Below are positions 1 to 7,837 of a DNA stretch of 64,000 nt, one piece after another. The position numbers and the translations under genes were made by a program. The notes beneath the pieces are model-generated. The model searched no databases and was not told the DNA's origin. It was given only the letters and a program-made list of their open reading frames with translations. Position 1 is the stretch's first letter. Each line of letters begins with the position of its first letter. The DNA comes from Alphaproteobacteria bacterium (GTDB lineage: Bacteria > Myxococcota_A > UBA796 > GCA-2862545), in assembly GCA_020632925.1 (NCBI GenBank), contig JACKER010000018.1, forward strand, positions 101,848 through 165,847, read 5' to 3'.

Positions 1-462
1 CTCGCCCGAGAGCGCCGATCCGAGGACCCTGCCGTTGACGACCACCGCGGCCTTGTCGGGGCGCGCCGGGCGGGACCAGGCCTGATCGCTCATCGGCCCC
101 GAGGTCTGGCAGTCGGAGACGTAGATCCGCGACCCCTCGGCCTGCAGGCAGCTGCCCTCCGGCAGGCGACAGCTCGCGTCGAAGCAGGCGGCGGCGTTGG
201 TGAGCATGGGGGTGAGGACGGTGCCGGACGGGTACGTCGTGACCGTCGTCTGCAGCGCCTCGGCCATCCACACCGGGCCGACGTCGCAGGTCACCACGTA
301 CAGCCCGCGGAGGGTCGTGCCCTGCGGGCTGGTGGTCTGCTGGGTCGCCGGACCCACCACGGTGAGGGACGATGGGCACGCGCCCGCACCGACCGCGGCA
401 CAGCAGGCGTCGAGGCCCTGGGCGTGGGCGAGGGGACCGAAGGCGGTGAGCAGCAGCACCAT
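1..462 (-). CDS. Secreted cysteine-containing protein, 3' part beyond the window
   Basis: The frame is open from an ATG at 462 to the left edge, so at least 154 residues are visible and the C-terminus is missing. The first 15 residues (MVLLLTAFGPLAHAQ) form a short hydrophobic segment ending in an AHA-Q signal-peptidase-like site, so the product is probably exported. The mature part starts with a CC pair and has further spaced cysteines, which suggests disulfides outside the cytoplasm. The start overlaps the stop of the upstream YbjN-like gene (TGATG), so the two are probably translated together. I do not recognise a family. Confidence 0.6.
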   Translation of the reverse strand, partial: MVLLLTAFGPLAHAQGLDACCAAVGAGACPSSLTVVGPATQQTTSPQGTTLRGLYVVTCDVGPVWMAEALQTTVTTYPSGTVLTPMLTNAAACFDASCRLPEGSCLQAEGSRIYVSDCQTSGPMSDQAWSRPARPDKAAVVVNGRVLGSALSGE

Positions 463-890
463 CACGACTCCTGGAGGACGTCCACCGCCCGCTGACCACC
501 GCCGAGCGCCTGGAGCTCGTCGTCGTAGTCGTCCGAGATCTTGGCGACGTACCGGAGGGTCTTGTCGAACTCCTCGTAGTCCAGCTGGTTGCCCAGCAGG
601 GTCGCCGAGAACGAGAGGGTGTCGTCCTCGAAGAGCAGGAAGCTGCCGAACAGCACCTCGGTGTTGAGGCGGAGGATGCGCTGGAGCAGCTCGAGCGAGG
701 GTTCGAAGTCCTTGAGCATGACGGACGCGAAGCGGACGTAGGTGTCGTCGGCCTCCTCGAACAGCGAGATCATCACGACGGTCGACCCGTACTTGAACAG
801 GTACAGGCCGTCCTCGGAGTGCTCCGGCGACAGGTTCATCTGGCCGAGGTACTGCGTGACGAGTTCCTCGAGCTTCGGCAGGCGGGACAT
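462..890 (-). CDS. YbjN / type III secretion chaperone-like small protein
   Basis: A 142-residue acidic cytoplasmic protein without signal peptide or membrane segment. The pattern of an N-terminal helix (PKLEELVTQYL), an FKYGS strand and a second half with repeated LLRINxxxLFGSF-like strands resembles the YbjN and secretion-chaperone-like fold, whose members bind partner proteins. This assignment rests on overall pattern, not on catalytic residues. ATG at 890 is preferred over an in-frame upstream start at 917 because the latter runs into the leader of the divergent aroK. The downstream secreted protein is translationally coupled to it; a helper role for that product is only a guess. Confidence 0.65.
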   Translation of the reverse strand: MSRLPKLEELVTQYLGQMNLSPEHSEDGLYLFKYGSTVVMISLFEEADDTYVRFASVMLKDFEPSLELLQRILRLNTEVLFGSFLLFEDDTLSFSATLLGNQLDYEEFDKTLRYVAKISDDYDDELQALGGGQRAVDVLQES

Positions 891-955
891 CGATGGGCTC
901 CGGATCGACTTCGTCACACGCTACACCGACGCCCGGCCCTACCGGAAGGCGAGGT

Positions 956-1429
956 GTGTGTCTCGTCGGTTTCATGGGGTCCGGCAAGTCGACCGTCGGC
1001 CGGATGCTGGCCTCGCGCCTGGGATGGCCACACGTGGATCTCGACGAGCTGCTGGCCGGGATGCACGGACCGGTGGGCGAGCAGATCCGGGTCGAAGGGG
1101 AGCCGGTGTTCCGGGAGCGCGAGCGCGCCGCGGTGCGCACGTTGTGCGACGGCCACCTGCGGGTGCTCTCGCCCGGGGGTGGCGCCTTCTGCGACCCGGT
1201 CTCGGGACCTGCCCTGCGCGCGGCCTACCGCACCATCTGGTTGCGGGCGCCGCTGGCGACGCTCGCCGAGCGCGTGAGGGGGACGGATCGCCCCCTGTTC
1301 GACGACGCCTCCCGCCTGTTGGCGGACCGCGAGCCCCTGTACGGGCTGGCCGATCTCGAGCTCGACGCGACGCGGCCCGTCGACGAGCTGGTGGAGCGAC
1401 TCGTGGACTTCGCGCAGGAGGACCGGTGA
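956..1429 (+). CDS. aroK: Shikimate kinase
   Basis: Phosphorylates shikimate to shikimate 3-phosphate with ATP, in the cytoplasmic aromatic amino-acid pathway. A Walker A motif GFMGSGKST lies at residues 5-13 and an acidic DLDELL segment for shikimate and Mg binding follows at about 28-33; LSPGGGAF matches the GGG substrate loop. I chose GTG at 956 because GGAAGG sits six bases upstream and the Walker motif then lies at its usual distance from the N-terminus (157 aa, slightly short for the family). An in-frame ATG at 893 would add 21 unlike residues and abut the divergent gene at 890. Its stop overlaps the GTG of aroB. Confidence 0.9.
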   Translation: MCLVGFMGSGKSTVGRMLASRLGWPHVDLDELLAGMHGPVGEQIRVEGEPVFRERERAAVRTLCDGHLRVLSPGGGAFCDPVSGPALRAAYRTIWLRAPLATLAERVRGTDRPLFDDASRLLADREPLYGLADLELDATRPVDELVERLVDFAQEDR

Positions 1430-2475
1430 GGCGCTTCGCCACGTCGCGCGGGGTGTGCTCCGTCGCCGTCACACCCACCCTCGACGATCTGCCGACGTGC
1501 CTCGCCGAGCGCGGGGTGGGCGAGGCCGTCCTCGTGACGGACGAGGTCGTCGATCCGCTGTGGGGCGACCGGCTCCGCGCGCGGGTGCCCGTCCGGGCCA
1601 CGCTGCGCCTCCCGTCCGGCGAGGAGCACAAGACACTCGCGACCTGGGAGCGCGTCGTGGACGAGCTGCTTCGGGTGCCCGTGGACCGAGCGACGACGGT
1701 GGTGGCGCTCGGCGGCGGCGTCGTGGGGGACGTGGCGGGCTTCGCGGCGGCGGTCACCCTCCGCGGGCTCGACGTCGTGCAGGTCCCGACGACCCTGCTC
1801 GCGATGGTCGACGCCTCCATCGGGGGCAAGACCGCGGTCGACCACCCGCTGGGCAAGAACCTCGTGGGCGCCTTCCATCCCCCGCTCCACGTGCACGCCG
1901 CGCTGGAGACGCTCTCGACCCTCGACGCGGTCCAGATCGCGGCGGGTCGGGGCGAGGTCGTGAAGACGGCGCTCGCGCTCGACGCCGGGCTGTTCGCGCG
2001 GCTCGAGGCGGAGGCGGCCCCCGGTCACGCCGACGTGGTCCGGGCCTGCGTCGACGCGAAGATCGCCGTCGTCACCGAGGACGAGCGCGAGCAGGGACGG
2101 CGGGTGGTGCTCAACGCGGGCCACACCGTCGGCCACGCCATCGAGCGGACCCTCGGGTACGGTGTCCTGCCCCACGGGCTGGCCGTGATGATCGGGCTGG
2201 TGCTCGAGGCCGATCACGCCGTCCGCACCGGCGTGTGCGAGGACTCCTCCCTCCCGGATCGGCTGCGCGCCATCGGCCGGCGTCTCGGGTTGCCCGTGGA
2301 GCTGCCCGCCGGGCTCGATCCGGCAGATCTCGTGGCCGCCGCGTCGCTGGACAAGAAGGGGAGGGCGGATACAATACGGGTGCCGCTTCCGGTGCGCGTG
2401 GGATGCATGGTCCCGGTCGACCTGCCCAAGCGTGACCTCCACCACCTCTTCCACGCGAGGCCGACGCCCACATGA
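1426..2475 (+). CDS. aroB: 3-dehydroquinate synthase
   Basis: Converts DAHP to 3-dehydroquinate, the second shikimate-pathway step, using NAD and a divalent metal. In the 349-residue product the NAD-binding GGGVVGDVAGF is at 96-106, and the diagnostic PTTLLAMVDASIGGKT runs from 121. Likely metal ligands are Glu177, His233 in NAGHTVGH and His250. The usual HGEAV after the last histidine reads HGLAV here, a change to note but not proof of inactivity. The GTG start overlaps the aroK stop as GTGA, and the stop overlaps the next ATG as ATGA, so aroK, aroB and the lipoprotein are likely co-translated. Adjacency to aroK and aroQ supports AroB over a sugar-cyclase paralogue. Confidence 0.93.
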   Translation: MRRFATSRGVCSVAVTPTLDDLPTCLAERGVGEAVLVTDEVVDPLWGDRLRARVPVRATLRLPSGEEHKTLATWERVVDELLRVPVDRATTVVALGGGVVGDVAGFAAAVTLRGLDVVQVPTTLLAMVDASIGGKTAVDHPLGKNLVGAFHPPLHVHAALETLSTLDAVQIAAGRGEVVKTALALDAGLFARLEAEAAPGHADVVRACVDAKIAVVTEDEREQGRRVVLNAGHTVGHAIERTLGYGVLPHGLAVMIGLVLEADHAVRTGVCEDSSLPDRLRAIGRRLGLPVELPAGLDPADLVAAASLDKKGRADTIRVPLPVRVGCMVPVDLPKRDLHHLFHARPTPT

Positions 2476-3020
2476 CGGGACGCTCCACCAACGCGATGCC
2501 GGCGCTCCGGGGCACTCCCGCGGCGCTCGTGGCGATGGTGCTGGGCGGGTGCGCGGCGACCGACGGTGGGGCGCAGCTCCTGGTGCCGGATCAGATCCGC
2601 GTCGACTGGGACGGCTCGTACAACGCGACGGACGACGGGCTCGGCGCCCTCGTGCCGCTCGACGTGATGGTGTACGACGGGGCGTCCGGCCGGCCGCTCG
2701 CGGACGTGACCGTGACCCTGTTCGTCGACGACGGCGAGGACGTGATCGCCGTCCCCGTGAACGCCGCGCGCTTCGTCGACCCCTCCCTCCCGGAGAGCGA
2801 CACCGCCCTCTGGGACAGCCGCCACGACCAGTACCTCACGCTGTCGCCCCCCAGCGACACGGACGGCGGGCGAACCGTCGCGCTCTCCACCGATCGCGCT
2901 GGCCTCGCCCGGTGGTACCTTTTCGTGGACGCCTTCCCCGGCGACGCCTCCGGTTTCGACCCCATCCCCATCACCGTGTCCAACGGTGCGGACGAGACCT
3001 TCCTCCTCACTCCCCGGTAA
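2472..3020 (+). CDS. Predicted lipoprotein with beta-rich domain
   Basis: A 182-residue product with a charged N-terminus, a short hydrophobic stretch and a lipobox VLGGC with Cys27, so a lipidated, membrane-anchored envelope protein is predicted. The mature part is acidic; PLDVMVYDG and RPLADVTVTLFVDDG look like strands of an immunoglobulin-like or carboxypeptidase-regulatory fold (my inference). No catalytic motif is visible. It is inserted between aroB and aroQ and shares ATGA with the aroB stop, so it is co-expressed with the shikimate genes without an obvious metabolic link. Confidence 0.75.
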   Translation: MTGRSTNAMPALRGTPAALVAMVLGGCAATDGGAQLLVPDQIRVDWDGSYNATDDGLGALVPLDVMVYDGASGRPLADVTVTLFVDDGEDVIAVPVNAARFVDPSLPESDTALWDSRHDQYLTLSPPSDTDGGRTVALSTDRAGLARWYLFVDAFPGDASGFDPIPITVSNGADETFLLTPR

Positions 3021-3032
3021 CGACGCCCGCCC

Positions 3033-3953
3033 GTGCTGACCGATCCCGAGCTCGACCTGCTGCGCGAGATGCTGGACGAGGATCCGGCAGCGGACGCGTT
3101 GATCCAGGTCGCGGAGGATCTGCTGCGGCGCTCGCGTTGGGCGGAGGCCGTGGAGGTCCTGACCCGGGGGGTCGCCGCCCTGCAGTCGGACGCCGACCGG
3201 GCCGACGAGCGTGTCCGCGCCTTCGAGATGCTGGCCCGCGGAGCGCTCGAGACCGGCCAGTACGACCTGGCGCTCACGGCGCTGGAGCAGATCCAGGTCC
3301 ATCCTGCGGAACAGCCGGAGAACGCTCGCGTCCAGATCCTGGTCCTCGAGCGCGCGGGACGCATCCAGGAGGCGTCCGCGCGGGTGGACGCCTTCCTCGC
3401 CGTGGACCCGGACGACGTGATCGTGACCGCCGCGCGCGAGCGCCTGGACGCGCCCCCTCCGAGCCCTCGCGCCCGCGCCGCCGACCCGTTCTACACCGTC
3501 GAGCGCGCCGAGCGGTACGCCCTGATCGGTCGCTCGGACCGTGCGATCCGGACCTATCGCCGGATCCTCCTCGCGGGGACCGAGGCGGCCCCGTCGATCC
3601 TGCTGCGCCTGCGCCAGCTCCAGAGCGGCTCCCTCGACGAGGGGGACGACCTGTCCGAGGAGCTCACGGACCCCGGCCTCGTGCCGGAGCAGCCCCTCCC
3701 GGGCGAGGTCGACGTGCCGCCGATCTTCCCCGACCGCCTCGTGCTGCAGATGCCCGAGCCGTCGCTCCAGCGGATCCCCGACGAACCTCCCGAGGACATG
3801 TCGATCGAGGACCAGACGACCTCGGAGAGCTTCGACAGCGATCCCGACGAGGAGGACACCGACGTCAACATCGGGCGGTCCCTGTCCGGGGACGACCCCG
3901 ATCGGTCCACGAAGCGGGATCGTCGCCGACGGCGATCCCTGATCCGCAAGTGA
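3033..3953 (+). CDS. Tetratricopeptide-repeat protein with charged C-terminal tail
   Basis: The 306-residue product contains helical TPR-like repeats, for example RSRWAEAVEVLTRG, TGQYDLALTALEQI and IGRSDRAIRTYRRIL, over about residues 15-200, so it probably scaffolds protein contacts. Residues 200-290 are Pro/Asp/Glu-rich and probably disordered, and the end is strongly basic (KRDRRRRRSLIRK), a possible membrane or nucleic-acid contact. No signal peptide is seen, so it is placed in the cytoplasm. It starts with GTG 12 bases after the lipoprotein stop and its own stop overlaps the GTG of aroQ. The partner is unknown. Confidence 0.75.
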   Translation: MLTDPELDLLREMLDEDPAADALIQVAEDLLRRSRWAEAVEVLTRGVAALQSDADRADERVRAFEMLARGALETGQYDLALTALEQIQVHPAEQPENARVQILVLERAGRIQEASARVDAFLAVDPDDVIVTAARERLDAPPPSPRARAADPFYTVERAERYALIGRSDRAIRTYRRILLAGTEAAPSILLRLRQLQSGSLDEGDDLSEELTDPGLVPEQPLPGEVDVPPIFPDRLVLQMPEPSLQRIPDEPPEDMSIEDQTTSESFDSDPDEEDTDVNIGRSLSGDDPDRSTKRDRRRRRSLIRK

Positions 3954-4402
3954 GCGGCGGGCGCCTCGTCCTCGTCCTCCAGGGGCCGAACCTGGATCTC
4001 CTCGGGACGCGGGAGCCCGAGCGCTACGGTCGCGACACGCTCGCCACGCTCACGACGCGCCTCGATGGCGCGGCAGTCACCCTGGGCGTCCAGCTGCGTC
4101 ACGTGCAATCGAACCACGAGGGAATCCTGGTGGACGCCGTCCGCGACGCTGCGTCGGACGGGGCGGTGGGCGCGGTCGTCAACGCCGCCGCGTACACCCA
4201 CACCTCGATCGCGCTCCGCGACGTGCTGCTCGCGACGCGGCTGCCCTTCGTCGAGGTCCACCTGTCCAACGTCCACGCGCGGGAGCCCTTCCGGCACCAC
4301 AGCCTGCTCGCGGACGTGGCGCTCGGGCAGGTCACCGGGCTCGGCGCAGTGGGCTACGAGCTGGCGCTGCGCGGGCTCCTGGACCGGCTCGGCCCAGGCT
4401 GA
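3950..4402 (+). CDS. aroQ: 3-dehydroquinate dehydratase, type II
   Basis: Dehydrates 3-dehydroquinate to 3-dehydroshikimate, the step between AroB and AroK substrates. The 150-residue length and the motifs GPNLDLLGTREP (12-23, containing the lid Arg region), NAAAYTHTSIALRD and HLSNVHAREPFRHHS are those of the small dodecameric type II enzyme. GTG at 3950 is taken because it overlaps the TPR gene stop as GTGA and places the GPNL motif at the expected distance from the N-terminus. It closes a run that holds aroK, aroB and aroQ with two non-metabolic genes between. Confidence 0.93.
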   Translation: MSGGRLVLVLQGPNLDLLGTREPERYGRDTLATLTTRLDGAAVTLGVQLRHVQSNHEGILVDAVRDAASDGAVGAVVNAAAYTHTSIALRDVLLATRLPFVEVHLSNVHAREPFRHHSLLADVALGQVTGLGAVGYELALRGLLDRLGPG

Positions 4403-4413
4403 GCCCCGGGTGC

Positions 4414-4442
4414 TTGTGTCTGGCGGGGCTCCGGAATATGAC
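4414..4442 (+). promoter_or_regulatory. Putative sigma-70-type promoter for accB
   Basis: TTGTGT at 4414-4419 and TATGAC at 4437-4442 are separated by exactly 17 bases. Transcription would start near 4449, about 20 bases before the accB ATG. It lies in the gap after aroQ, suggesting accBC can be transcribed separately from the aro run. Based only on similarity to the consensus. Confidence 0.4.
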
Positions 4443-4467
4443 CGCGGCCTCACCGGGAGGCGACGAC

Positions 4468-4938
4468 ATGGACCTCGAGCGGATCGAGTCCCTGCTGAAG
4501 ATGCTGGCCGAGCACGACGTGAGCGAGTTCTCCTACCGCGACGGAGACATGAACCTCAAGCTCAGGCTCGGTCCCCCTCCGGCGGTGGCCATGCCCGTGG
4601 CGATGGGCCACGCGCCCGCTCCGGTGGCTGCCGCCGCCGCGCCCGCTGCCGCTGCCGGCCACGCCGCTCCGGCGGCCGCGGCCGCCTCCGACGAGGGGCT
4701 CCACATCGTGGAGTCGCCGATGGTCGGCACGATGTACCGCTCGCCCTCGCCCGGCGCGCCGCACTTCGTGGAGGTCGGCCAGACGGTCCAGAAGGGCAAG
4801 ACCCTGTGCATCGTCGAGGCCATGAAGCTGATGAACGAGATCGAGGCCGACGTCACGGGCGTCGTCGTCGAGATCCTCGTCGACAACGGCAAGGCGGTCC
4901 AGTTCGGCCAGCCGTTGATGAAGATCCGGCCGTCCTGA
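4468..4938 (+). CDS. accB: Biotin carboxyl carrier protein of acetyl-CoA carboxylase
   Basis: Carries the carboxylated biotin between biotin carboxylase and the carboxyltransferase in malonyl-CoA synthesis. The 156-residue product has an N-terminal helical part, an Ala/Pro-rich linker at about 37-75 and a biotinyl domain whose EAMKLM motif gives Lys120 as the biotinylation site. ATG at 4468 is chosen because GGGAGG lies seven bases upstream; earlier in-frame starts (4414, 4438) fall in the putative promoter. accC begins eight bases after the stop. The carboxyltransferase genes accA and accD are not in the window. Confidence 0.93.
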   Translation: MDLERIESLLKMLAEHDVSEFSYRDGDMNLKLRLGPPPAVAMPVAMGHAPAPVAAAAAPAAAAGHAAPAAAAASDEGLHIVESPMVGTMYRSPSPGAPHFVEVGQTVQKGKTLCIVEAMKLMNEIEADVTGVVVEILVDNGKAVQFGQPLMKIRPS

Positions 4939-4945
4939 GCGGCCC

Positions 4946-6295
4946 ATGTTCAAGAAGATCCTCATCGCCAACCGGGGCGAGATCGCCCTGCGCATCATCC
5001 GCGCGTGCCGCGAGCTCGGCATCCGGACCGTCGCGGTGTACAGCCAGCCGGACGCGAACTCGCTGCACGTGAGGTTCGCGGACGAGGCCGTCTGCATCGG
5101 GCCCGCGCAGGCCACGCAGAGCTACCTCAACCAGCCCGCCGTCCTGTCGGCGGTGGACATCACGGGCGCCGACGCGGTCCACCCGGGGTACGGCTTCCTC
5201 GCGGAGAACGCCAACTTCGCGCAGGCCGTCCGGGCGATGGGGCGCTCGTTCATCGGGCCGTCCGTCGAGCACCTGCACCAGTTCGGCGACAAGCTCTCCG
5301 CCAAGGAGGCCGCTCGCAGCGCCGGACTTCCGCTGCTCGAGGGATCGGGCGGCGCGGTCGAGTCGGTGCCCGAGGCCATCGCGGCCGCCGAGAAGGCGGG
5401 GTACCCGGTGATCCTCAAGGCCGCCGGCGGCGGTGGCGGCAAGGGCATGCGCGTCGTCGAAGACCGCGCGACCCTCGAGCGCGTGTTCGAGGTCGCCCAG
5501 GCCGAGTCCGCGGCGGCGTTCGGCAGCAAGGACGTGTTCATCGAGCGCTTCCTGCGGCGTCCGCGTCACGTGGAGGTCCAGGTCGCGGGCGACGGTCGTG
5601 GCGGGGGGATCCACCTCGGCACGCGCGACTGCTCGATGCAGCGCCGACACCAGAAGATCATCGAGGAGGCGCCCGCGCCGAACCTGGCGCCCGCCCTCCG
5701 CGAGCGCATCCAGGAGGCCGCCGCCACCCTCGTCCGGACCGTGAAGTACCAGACGGTGGCCACCGCCGAGTTCCTGGTCGACGGGGACGATTTCTTCTTC
5801 CTCGAGGTCAACCCCCGGATCCAGGTCGAGCACCCGGTCACCGAGGAGATCACGGGCGTCGACCTCATCCAGCTGCAGATCCGCCTGGCGGCCGGCGAGG
5901 TGATGCCGTACCGCCAGGAGGAGATCAAGCAGGAGGGCCACGCCATCGAGATCCGGGTCAACGCCGAGGACCCGTTCTCCTTCCTGCCGTCGCCGGGCCT
6001 GGTCACGGGGTACCACGAGCCGGGTGGCCCGGGGATCCGCATCGACAGCGCCATCCACGAGCAGGCGATGGTCCAGCCGTTCTACGACTCGCTCGCCGCC
6101 AAGCTCATCGTGCGTGGCCGCGACCGCGAGCACGCCCGGACGCGCATGCTGTGGGCCATCGACGAGATGGTGGTGGACGGCATCCGCACCACCCTGCCGC
6201 TGCAGAAGCTGCTCCTCGAGACCCCCGAGTTCGTGGAGGCGACCTTCTGGACGCGCTTCGTGGACGAGTGGGTGCCCCGCCACCGGAAGGGTTGA
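4946..6295 (+). CDS. accC: Biotin carboxylase subunit of acetyl-CoA carboxylase
   Basis: Carboxylates AccB-bound biotin with ATP and bicarbonate. The 449-residue product has the full ATP-grasp layout: N-terminal FKKILIANRGEIALRI, the glycine-rich ATP lid GGGGGKGMR, the catalytic-domain signature EVNPRIQVEHPVTE and a C-terminal biotin carboxylase domain. Length and order match stand-alone bacterial AccC, with no fused carboxyltransferase. It follows accB with an eight-base gap, so the two subunits are made from one transcript. Regulation beyond the upstream promoter is not visible. Confidence 0.96.
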   Translation: MFKKILIANRGEIALRIIRACRELGIRTVAVYSQPDANSLHVRFADEAVCIGPAQATQSYLNQPAVLSAVDITGADAVHPGYGFLAENANFAQAVRAMGRSFIGPSVEHLHQFGDKLSAKEAARSAGLPLLEGSGGAVESVPEAIAAAEKAGYPVILKAAGGGGGKGMRVVEDRATLERVFEVAQAESAAAFGSKDVFIERFLRRPRHVEVQVAGDGRGGGIHLGTRDCSMQRRHQKIIEEAPAPNLAPALRERIQEAAATLVRTVKYQTVATAEFLVDGDDFFFLEVNPRIQVEHPVTEEITGVDLIQLQIRLAAGEVMPYRQEEIKQEGHAIEIRVNAEDPFSFLPSPGLVTGYHEPGGPGIRIDSAIHEQAMVQPFYDSLAAKLIVRGRDREHARTRMLWAIDEMVVDGIRTTLPLQKLLLETPEFVEATFWTRFVDEWVPRHRKG

Positions 6296-6319
6296 TACCT
6301 TCGAGCGGGAGACCCTCGC

Positions 6320-7837
6320 TTGCGTCCCATCGTCCTCGCCACCGTCGCTCTGTGTGCTTGCGGCGAGGCGCCGGTGGACGCCGCGGGTCGGATCGCGAGC
6401 GCCGTCGGCCTCCAGGTGCCGGACCAGCGGGAGCTGGCGCACGTGGAGGTCCCCCGCGAGCTGCGCGGGCTGTGGATCGCGACCGTCTCGAACCTCGACT
6501 TCCCGACGCGCCAGGGGCTGCCGCCCGCGGCGCTGGCGAGCGAGATCGACGCCATCGTGGACGAGGCCGCCGACCTCGGGGTCAACACGCTCGTCTTCCA
6601 GGTGCGGACCGAGGGCGACGCGCTCTATCGCAGCGACCGCGAGCCCTGGTCGCGGTTCCTCTCGGGCAAGCAGGGGCGCGACCCCGGGTTCGACCCGCTG
6701 GCGTACCTGATCGAGCGGGGACATGCGCGCGGGCTGCAGGTGCACGCGTGGTTCAACCCGTACCGCGCGGCCACCGACCGCCGGGTGCAGGTCGCGCCGA
6801 ACCACGTCGCGTCGCTCGGCCGGCAGAACGCGAAGCCCTGGGGCCACCTGCTGTGGCTCGATCCCGGCGTTCCCACGGTCCGCGAGCACGCGGTCGACGT
6901 GGTGACCGACGTGGTGGACCGGTACGACATCGACGGCGTCCACCTCGACGACTACTTCTACCCGTACCCGGACGGGAAGCGGTCCTTCCCGGACGACGAC
7001 AGCTACGCGGCCTACACCGCCGCCGGCGGCACGCTCGATCGCGATGCCTGGCGCAAGGACAACGTCGACCAGCTCGTCTCGAACCTGGCCGCGTCCATCC
7101 GTGGGAAGCGCGCGGACGCCTGGTTCGGCATCAGCCCGTTCGGCATCTACCGCCCGGGCATCCCCGAAGGCGTACGCGGTCTCGACCAGGTGGCGACGCT
7201 GCACGCCGATCCGCTCGCCTGGTACGACCAGGGCTGGGTCGACTACCTCGCCCCCCAGCTGTACTGGACGACCACCCACAAGGGTCAGCGGTACGACGTG
7301 CTGCTCGACTGGTGGAGCCAACAGGTCCAGGACGACCGCCCGCTGATCGTCGGGCTGGACGCGACGCGTGCGGGCAAGGACCCGGCGTGGAGCATCGAGG
7401 AGCTGCGGCGGCAGGTGACGCTGTCGCGGCAGGCGGCCAACACCCACGGTCAGATCTGGTTCCGCGCGACGCCGGTGCTCGAGGACCAGGCCCACGTGGG
7501 GCAGCTGGTGGCGGACCTGTACCGAACGCCGGCGCTGCCCCCGAAGCTGGCGCGGGCCGCGGACCACCCGCTCGACCCTCCGCGGGTCCGGGTCCGTCGC
7601 AACGGCCGGATCCGCGTCGACCTGGCCGAGCGTCATCGAGCGCGGGCCTTCGTGCTCTACCAGGATCGCGGCCACGGCTTCGAGCCGGAGCGCATCTTGG
7701 GGCCGGACACCCGCGACCTGAACCTGTCGAGCGGGCGTTGGGCGCTGAGCGTGGTGGACCGGACCGGCGCCGAGAGCGAGGGCGCCGTGGTGGTCACTTC
7801 AACACGTGACGACCCTCGAGCTGCAGATCGATGGTGA
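6320..7837 (+). CDS. GHL10/DUF187-type glycoside-hydrolase-like lipoprotein
   Basis: The 505-residue product begins (TTG start, GGGAGA upstream) with a short signal ending in LCAC, a lipobox with Cys14. From about residue 45 it has the hallmarks of the GHL10 (DUF187, YngK-like) family: ELRGLWIATVSNLDFPT, NTLVFQVRTEGDALY, LQVHAWFNPYR, DGVHLDDYFYPYP and DYLAPQLYW. The fold is a TIM barrel thought to act on cell-surface glycans; the substrate is not established. A smaller beta-rich domain follows at about 405-505. It lies 24 bases after accC, and its 3' end overlaps the convergent gene's end by 44 bases. Confidence 0.85.
   Translation: MRPIVLATVALCACGEAPVDAAGRIASAVGLQVPDQRELAHVEVPRELRGLWIATVSNLDFPTRQGLPPAALASEIDAIVDEAADLGVNTLVFQVRTEGDALYRSDREPWSRFLSGKQGRDPGFDPLAYLIERGHARGLQVHAWFNPYRAATDRRVQVAPNHVASLGRQNAKPWGHLLWLDPGVPTVREHAVDVVTDVVDRYDIDGVHLDDYFYPYPDGKRSFPDDDSYAAYTAAGGTLDRDAWRKDNVDQLVSNLAASIRGKRADAWFGISPFGIYRPGIPEGVRGLDQVATLHADPLAWYDQGWVDYLAPQLYWTTTHKGQRYDVLLDWWSQQVQDDRPLIVGLDATRAGKDPAWSIEELRRQVTLSRQAANTHGQIWFRATPVLEDQAHVGQLVADLYRTPALPPKLARAADHPLDPPRVRVRRNGRIRVDLAERHRARAFVLYQDRGHGFEPERILGPDTRDLNLSSGRWALSVVDRTGAESEGAVVVTSTRDDPRAADRW

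Noticed and set aside
893..955. Upstream 21-codon extension of aroK
   Set aside because: It abuts the divergent gene's start, has no ribosome site and adds a Ser/Thr/Pro-rich stretch absent from shikimate kinases.
1426..2475. AroB being a sugar-cyclase paralogue because HGEAV reads HGLAV
   Set aside because: Position between aroK and aroQ and the other motifs fit AroB; the residue after HG varies in the family.
4853..7675. Long minus-strand open frame opposite accC and the GHL10 gene
   Set aside because: It mirrors strongly conserved coding on the plus strand, is Arg/Asp/Leu-biased without any domain, and arises from the GC-rich codon pattern.
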